DNA of 64,000 bases from Climacium dendroides (Eukaryota; Streptophyta; Bryopsida; Hypnales; Climaciaceae): contig OX467086.1 in the NCBI GenBank assembly GCA_950106755.1, positions 25,128,001 through 25,192,000 of the forward strand, written 5' to 3'. The notes under the pieces were generated by a model. It saw only the letters and a list, made by a program, of their open reading frames with translations. It was not told the origin of the DNA and did no database searches. Below, in pieces: positions 57,463 through 64,000 of the stretch; the stretch's first letter is position 1, and every line of letters begins with the position of its first letter. The translations under genes and the position numbers were made by a program.

Positions 57463-59787
57463 ATATATGATAATGATATTTTACATTTAAACAAAGCAAA
57501 AAATCAATCATGTATCAAGATTTCAATGATTGATTGCATAATCGAGAAGGTTATCTCCAATGTTGACCGGCTATAAAGAAGTCTACAATTATGTAACTAC
57601 ATTTGGAATTCAAAATTTGTAAGGTAGACACATTTTATATTTTTGAAATTATATGTCCTTCAAATCATCAATAATAATCATTTTAAAATTTAATTTATTA
57701 ATGAACGTTTTTTGACAATTTTGACAATGATGTTCTTTCTATACATAAAAAATTTAACATGAAGAATGCTTGAATTCTCAATAAAAAAAACATTAGAGAT
57801 CTACCTTTATTTTTATATTGTTAAATTATAAAATAAATTTTATATTTTTCATTATTTTAGTTTATAACTCTATGCAATTGTGAATTTTGAAGAAATCAAG
57901 TTTTAGGAATGATATGATTGAATGTATGGTTTCTTTCAAAAAATTCAAATGAATAATGCTTCAAGTACATCTACAAAGAAGTTTTCATTTCAAAAACAAA
58001 TTTATGTAATAGAATGTACTTGAATTTATTTGAAGTAAGAAAACACTATCATTTGAATTTAAAAATATATTATAAAAATTCAAATAGTTAATTTTAATGC
58101 ATACAATACAAAAGTTATTGAACCAACTCTTACAATTTATAATATTGATCTTACATAAATTATTCATTGCAAGAGTACATATTACTGGTTTAAAATTTTA
58201 AATTAGTTATTGAAAATATTGTAGAATTATAACAAAATCAAAAAGTTTAAATATGGATTGTGATTTTAAGTAAGTAAATGTATCATTTTATATTAAATTC
58301 ATCCTTAAATCATAGTCATAATCACAAATATCATGTGCCAATGTTATTTCATGTTTCTAGAACAAATATATTTTCAAATTACACAATAATTACAAAGGAG
58401 TTGCAAAAGGACACTGAAAATTAAAATTGCTACAAACTTTGCATTTATATAGTTTTGATGATGGTGATTAAAGATTCGAGGGCATATTCACCTATTACAC
58501 GTATAACTTTTAAAATTGAATTCAAACGTATAACTATATATATTTCATCAATTCAATTAAAATAATTATATTCTAATTGTTTAAAGATTATTTGACTAAG
58601 AAACAATAATCAATCATTTCTTGAAGGATTCTATAAATTAAAAATAAATCAAAATATAAGGCTTAAAGAATCAAAATTAAGTAAGATTTAATTCAACATA
58701 TAAAAATCAATTGATCATAAAACTTCCTTATAAAGCATAGAAATTTTAAAAAAAATTAGAAAAATTGGTAAAATTAATGTCATTCAAAATAATAAACTAT
58801 AGCATCAATCTCCAATGAATAAAACATATTTCAATTTTGGTTTCATTTTGTATTGCATTGTAGGTACTTGACAATCAATTTCATTCAATTAGAGTTGACA
58901 TCTATGTAGACAATGATTTCAGCTTTTGAACATTGCCAACAAAGCTTTACAAATTCAAAGTAATACAACATCAATCAAATGTTTTGCAAAACCAAGACAA
59001 TTAAACAAACCCATACACCAAAACCACATCAACAAAGTGTAACAAATTAGCAAAAATGATTTAATATAGTCAATTTTAAATTTGCAAATTTAAAATAATT
59101 TAAACATCTTTGTTATAAATTCCACATTGTTTGAACTATTATGGTAGTAGATATGATGGATAAGCAATGTATGACTCTACAATAATGTAAGTGTATTTTG
59201 GGATCATCTTATATTAAATTCAAGTAGGAATTTAGTTTATCACACAAAGTATTTGGAATAGAGAGTATATAAGCTTGATGATGTCAAAAGTTTTGCTCTA
59301 ACCTTATAGTTAAAGAATGATTGGTAGTGAGTACCTCCAAACAAATGGCATTCCACAAATGACATCCTACAAATAAGATAATTTAATTTCTTTCAAACTA
59401 TGAGTCCATTGGTGTTGAGAATGCAACTTTAATTACAAATCTGTGTAAAATTATCAAACCATGTACACAAATTTTTGTATACACTTGTTCAAGAAATTGT
59501 TTTAGGGAATTATTTTCATGCTTTTAGCAGATGATAAAGGAGGGTGATGAGAAAAACGGTTTTTGAAGTTTATGGAACTACATTGATGGAAGAGGTGGCA
59601 TAAACAAGTATCTCACATCATTTCAAAACTTTAAAAAGCACCAAGTTCATCATCCAAAATATGGATGTCAGAATACTTGGGATTCAGTTAAAGGTTAACA
59701 CATCTAAATTCAGTTTATCATAGGTATTATAGGCACTTAGGGTTTGCATTTCTACTCCTTTATAATGCTCACGCCCTTGGCCAATTC
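57463..59787. other. AT-rich intergenic DNA
   Basis: No gene is supported; only chance-length frames occur. The right part (from about 59.55 kb) becomes GC-richer towards the IFT57-like ORF and should contain its 3' UTR. No poly(T) tract, as would mark the tail of a young retrocopy on the - strand, is visible. Confidence 0.4.
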
Positions 59788-60990
59788 TTACATTTTGGCC
59801 TCTTCAAGAGCTCGTTTGGTTTGCATTTGTAGAAGTGAATGCTCTAGAACTCCAATTTGTACTTCCATGTCTCGAAGCTCCATCTTTAGCTTTTGCATTG
59901 CGGCTTTTATGTGCAGCATCGGCGACATATCTGCAATTTCGTTTCCTTTCTCTACCATCTTGTGTTTCACTTGCTCCAACAACTCTAGTGTTTTGGCGTG
60001 TTCACTCGTTAATTTCTTCACGTCTTCTTTCATTTGCTTCCGGTTTTCTTCCAACCCTGAGACACGCTTTTTCATAGCCACATATTCCGCAATCAAGGAC
60101 TCAAATTCATGGTTGATAAAGTTTTCATGGCTTTCAAGCTTATCCAAAGAAGCCGTTACATCTTGCTCTAGTTTCTTGAATTGATGTTTTCCTATATCAA
60201 ATCGAGAGAATGTGTCCTCATAGAGTTTCTTTGCGCAATCCAAATGTGTTCTCCAATCATTGGCCTCAACAATAGTACTACTGCGAAGTTGTGGAGCAAT
60301 TCGTTCAAGGTCCAATTTCCACTTATGAATTGCATTCTCTGTCAAGTTGAGGTCATTTGAAACTTGTGGAATTATTGTATTTACTCGTGGAATGTCGTCA
60401 TCACCTTGCTCATCAGAAATGTACAGCTCAGAGGGATTGTCATTAAGAGATGTATCATCTTGAAGGGAGTCTTCTTGGTGTAAGTGAGTTACGGGAGTGA
60501 ATTCATATTTGATGGCGTCAAGCACTAAACTGCAAAGTGCATCTAAAACACTACAAACAGCATCTCCATAGCCTTGTTTGAGCCGAGCAGGTGGCCAATT
60601 AGGAGTTGCAAAGCCTAAGTTCATAAGTTCCATCATAATTTTGGAGCATGTGATGTTAGGATCATCAACTTCAGAAGGTGGGGAAAATTGACAACCAAGC
60701 AATCCAAAGAGCCAAGCTACCATGGTAGAGAAGCATGAAAACTGCTCATTACGGTTGGTTGAAGGTAAAGCAAAATAAAATTTGTGAAGTCGGGGCCATG
60801 GAGGGGATCTACAATTGCAAAATTGGATCTCATAGTTGAGAAGTTTTAGTTTGTCAACAATAAGTTCCATTATGACAGTGCATTGCATCTCAGTGTCTAG
60901 TACCTTTGACAACTTTGAAAGTTCTAGGGGTGGAGATTGTTGGGCTTTTGACGTTGGAAACTCTACAATTTGTGAGACACTAGATTCCAT
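59788..60990 (-). CDS. IFT57: IFT57-like intraflagellar transport protein, intronless
   Basis: A 400-residue frame matching IFT57 (HIPPI), an IFT-B component that carries cargo into cilia and flagella. The N-terminal half is the calponin-homology-like domain, with VDKLKLLNYE, HKFYFALPSTNRNEQFSCFS, DDPNITCSKIMMEL and LKQGYGDAVCSVLDAL. An acidic linker follows. The C-terminal half (about residues 225-395) is a coiled coil ending in the family's VQIGVLEHSLLQ. Length is close to the usual 400-430. The frame runs upstream to an ATG at 61068, but the residues there (MNVQWLIIKYCLLCK) do not resemble the family, so I prefer the ATG at 60990. No introns are present, although other genes here have them, and the GC is higher than in the flanks, so it may be an intact retrocopy. 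Confidence 0.85.
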   Translation of the reverse strand: MESSVSQIVEFPTSKAQQSPPLELSKLSKVLDTEMQCTVIMELIVDKLKLLNYEIQFCNCRSPPWPRLHKFYFALPSTNRNEQFSCFSTMVAWLFGLLGCQFSPPSEVDDPNITCSKIMMELMNLGFATPNWPPARLKQGYGDAVCSVLDALCSLVLDAIKYEFTPVTHLHQEDSLQDDTSLNDNPSELYISDEQGDDDIPRVNTIIPQVSNDLNLTENAIHKWKLDLERIAPQLRSSTIVEANDWRTHLDCAKKLYEDTFSRFDIGKHQFKKLEQDVTASLDKLESHENFINHEFESLIAEYVAMKKRVSGLEENRKQMKEDVKKLTSEHAKTLELLEQVKHKMVEKGNEIADMSPMLHIKAAMQKLKMELRDMEVQIGVLEHSLLQMQTKRALEEAKM

Positions 60991-61068
60991 TGAATACAAT
61001 ACAATGATCTTTCCTACATTGCACTTGCAAAGTAAGCAATACTTTATTATTAACCATTGGACATTCAT

Positions 61069-63824
61069 ATTGCATAGATTCTTGGATGAATGTATTTTTC
61101 ATAAAGTTGCCATGTTCATGAACAACAACCTTTGCATCCGTTAATTAGGGTTAAGGTGAATGGATATACTTGTACTTGAACGCTCCCATTTTACTTCCAA
61201 GTTCTCTTGTGACAACTTCAATATAAGTGTGTATGCTTTTTCTTTTAATTATAGGAATTATTGACTATTTAAAATTGTTTGATAAGTGAGTGGTTTGAAA
61301 CAACTTCTTTAATTCATGAATTCCTCTAAGGTAGAACAATCCATTAAGGCCCAAAGATCCATAATGGACACCTGGGAAATGACCCCATTATAGGATTTTC
61401 AATAAATGAGAATTGGATCACAATCAATGTTTTAAGAAATAGCAATGGAATCATTAGTAATTTCTATAGGAACTTCCAACTTTTTAGTGTAAATTCATTA
61501 TAGGAAGTGACTTTGGGGGGCCTTCCATATTAGGAAATACTTTGATTGTTGTGGGTGAATAAGATGAGCATTAAATACTTTGATTGCTTTAAATGAGTAA
61601 GATGAGCATTATGGATACAATTCTGTTGATTTGTAGTCTAGAGATTCTTTTCGGTAGTACACTTCAAAATTTTATAACAAATTCATAATTTGATGAAAAA
61701 ATATAATTTCAATTGCTATTGTCATTCCTCATACTTGTCTTTCTGTGGATTTTTAAAAAATCAGCAATGCCTTCAGGAGAAACTCCAAATTTTCACATAA
61801 ATAGGATTTTTTACCTTACTTTCTCATCAATTTATTTGTAAGCTCAATGAGAAAGCACTTTCATTTGACAACATAGACTACAAAATTTGTTCTTCTTCTT
61901 CTTCTTTGAAATGTACACATACTCACAAATTTGAATATTGAAAGATATACATCAAAAAGTTCTAATAAGATTTGAAAATGAGTAATATAATTGTTAAATA
62001 ATCTTAATTTTTGGTGAATCTTTTGAAGAATTGAAAAGAAATTCCAATGTACCTTGAATCCTAAAAAGCACATATATTAGACTTGATGGATATAAATCCT
62101 TATTAATCCCAAAAGGTTAAAACTCAAATTCCTCTGTTCCTTCATCTTTGGTATAAATGATATCTTTATTAGTTAAGATCTCAAGTATGGCCACACTTGG
62201 ACTTTAATGCAAATGAAGTTGGTATTGTTTAGGCAAGCATGAAATTATGCAGTGTTTATATCACTATTCTTTAACAAATGTTGAACCTACCTTGTTGTTG
62301 AGGTGGCGTAGACTAAGACCACTGTTTTAAAAGGTTAGGTGCATAATTTAAAGAAACTGTTGACAAACAATCCCTAATATTTCATAACATAAAATCCTTA
62401 TGAAACATAAAATTCACAAACATGGGATTGCCTCTAGGTAACTTGTTAGAAATTGGATAATTATACAAGAATTGCAAAAGTCCTAAGAATGGAAGGATGA
62501 CTTTGAATTGTAGATTAGATTTGTTGCAACAACTAAGTATGTCAAAAACTCTTCAAAATAACCTATAATCAATTATAAATCATGACTGGCATCATCAAAA
62601 ATTCTTATTCTAGATTCTTAGAGTTGATTAGTAGTTCAAATTTTTGCAATTCACAATTTAAAGTAAGTATTATGCATACATATTAATTTCATGTGGATTG
62701 TGCTTATAGTGCTTCAACAATCCTTTGATCTTGTTTTCCATTGGTTTGTAACTTCATGAGTTTAGGGTAGATTTGAATCATTAATTTCATTTCATATCCA
62801 ATATTCTATTGCTTCTACTCTTCTTTGATCTCATGTTCTATTGGTCTATAACTTTATGACTTCAAGATTTACTTGAATTCTATTCTGCACTTTAGATCTA
62901 GTAGTGGAAAACAAACTTGACGCCTATTCCTAAGGAATTGTAGTTTGACCTATATAAAGATCTTGACCAATAGTGGCACCAATAGAAAATACATTACATC
63001 CTATCACTACATTTCCTGTACAAATTAATTCCCCCATACTATAGCACTCACACTATGATGCCAAGGTCAACATAGTCTTTTTTTCAATTTTTGAATATAT
63101 TCTCATGACTCTTGTGCTACTATTCTCTAGAGTCAATATTTCTTGCGAATCTATATGAGAATATGCTAGATTTTTTGCCAAGGAAGTCCATTGCCATGTA
63201 CAATTAGGGTGACACATCTACTCGAAGATTGACAATTGAATTCCTATAGGAGATGAGAATATTGGTAGGAACAAGAGAAAAATCATCCTCAATGAACTTA
63301 AAGCTGATGATGGGCATAATGTAATAACTAGAGATACTATCAAATAGCTTTGTATCTCTTAGCAATTCATGCAAGTTAAATTTTGTTCTTACATGCAAAA
63401 CTAAATGAAATCAAATAGTGTCTAACTACAAATACATTGCTAATTTCTATGTAAGGACCAAGAAGAATGACTTGGAGTATTAGGAACACTTGTCATTGAA
63501 GCATGTAGATGAAGACCTTACAAATTCTTTCTCTCAAATTTTGAATGCACAAATACACAAGTGGTTGGCTAGAGGCCCTAGATCCAACCTCCACATGTGA
63601 GGAACTTGTTCAGTTCTAATGACAACAACTTTGAAGAAAGTCTAGGAGAGAATGATGATGCATGTTCAACAACAATGGCAATAGTGAGCCCAAGAGCAAT
63701 GATCTTTTTGAGATCAATGACTCCTAGCCCTTTGCTACAAATGCAAGCACTTTGATAGGATCTTCATGTATAGTATATCAACAAAATGATGGAATTGGCA
63801 CTAAATCCCTCCAAGTTAAACCTG
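61069..63824. other. AT-rich intergenic DNA
   Basis: The first bases should hold the IFT57-like promoter. No other gene is supported. The - strand frames at 61861-62073 and 63204-63398 have chance length and no recognised domain. Confidence 0.4.
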
Positions 63825-63974
63825 CACTACTAGAAAATTTAGTTTTTCTATTGTTTTAGTCACATTGATCTGGTCAAAATTTGACAGAAATCTATTGATT
63901 TTAACAGATTTCTGTCAGATTTTGACCAAATCAACGCAACCAAAACAACAAAAAAACTAAATTTTCTAGTAGTG
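63825..63974. mobile_element. Foldback MITE with CACTACTAGAAAA termini
   Basis: A 150-base element that is almost one long hairpin. The left end starts CACTACTAGAAAATTTAGT, and the right end is its complement, closing in ...ACTAAATTTTCTAGTAGTG. The arms continue inward with 'tctgtcaga/aat' type complements around a short centre. The flanks (ctg / ttg) are a near match to a 3-base target duplication. Termini of the CACTA type suggest relation to the element at 22110-22288, although the interiors differ. Confidence 0.75.
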
Positions 63975-64000
63975 TTGCCACAATCCTCAAATTTGGGACC

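Noticed and set aside
60991..61068. Upstream ATG at 61068 as the IFT57 start
   Set aside because: The extra 26 residues are hydrophobic and cysteine-rich, unlike any IFT57 start, and the protein from 60990 already has normal length.
1..64000. CRISPR arrays, rRNA, tRNA, bacterial operons or plasmid features
   Set aside because: I found no regularly spaced repeats, no tRNA-like T-loop context and no ribosomal sequence. The spliced genes show that this is nuclear eukaryotic DNA.

Overview
This is nuclear DNA from a eukaryote, most likely a land plant that makes swimming sperm. Multi-exon genes with short GT-AG introns sit in a large excess of AT-rich repeat DNA. The window carries two axoneme or ciliary genes (SPAG17/PF6-like and IFT57), which flowering plants and conifers lack, together with plant-type genes (a TPD1-like ORF and a plant-style TMEM97). 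Short introns and very AT-rich intergenic DNA suggest a bryophyte, perhaps a moss, but the genus is inference only.

Layout. (1) About 0.57-14.7 kb, + strand: a central-pair protein gene of the SPAG17/PF6 family. I could chain 26 exons in frame, giving roughly 2,130 residues. The 3' end is unresolved, and an acidic exon-like block at 17.4-17.6 kb may be its last exon. (2) 14.7-20.9 kb: moderately GC-rich DNA with no recognised gene, ending in a decayed tandem repeat where base composition drops. (3) 20.9-37.6 kb: AT-rich repeat DNA with foldback elements, broken by a richer island at 29.4-31.9 kb that holds one orphan exon. (4) 38.1-40.3 kb, + strand: a five-exon SixA-like histidine phosphatase. 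Facing it on the - strand at 40.9-41.3 kb is a TPD1-like ORF. (5) 44.6-46.1 kb, - strand: a three-exon TMEM97/sigma-2-receptor gene. (6) 46.5-59.7 kb: AT-rich DNA that contains one intronless ORF of 1,755 codons with no recognised relatives (52.2-57.5 kb). (7) 59.8-61.0 kb, - strand: a full-length but intronless IFT57, in its own GC-richer island. (8) 61-64 kb: AT-rich DNA ending in a short foldback element.

SPAG17 builds the C1a projection of the central pair and IFT57 is part of the IFT-B train, so both would serve the sperm flagellum. The phosphatase, TPD1-like and TMEM97 genes have no obvious link to them. The best candidates for something undescribed are the 1,755-codon AT-rich ORF, the intronless IFT57 copy, and the lysine/serine repeat blocks that recur in four SPAG17 exons. 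GC values are visual estimates, and exon ends come from reading frame continuity and GT/AG sites, not from transcripts.
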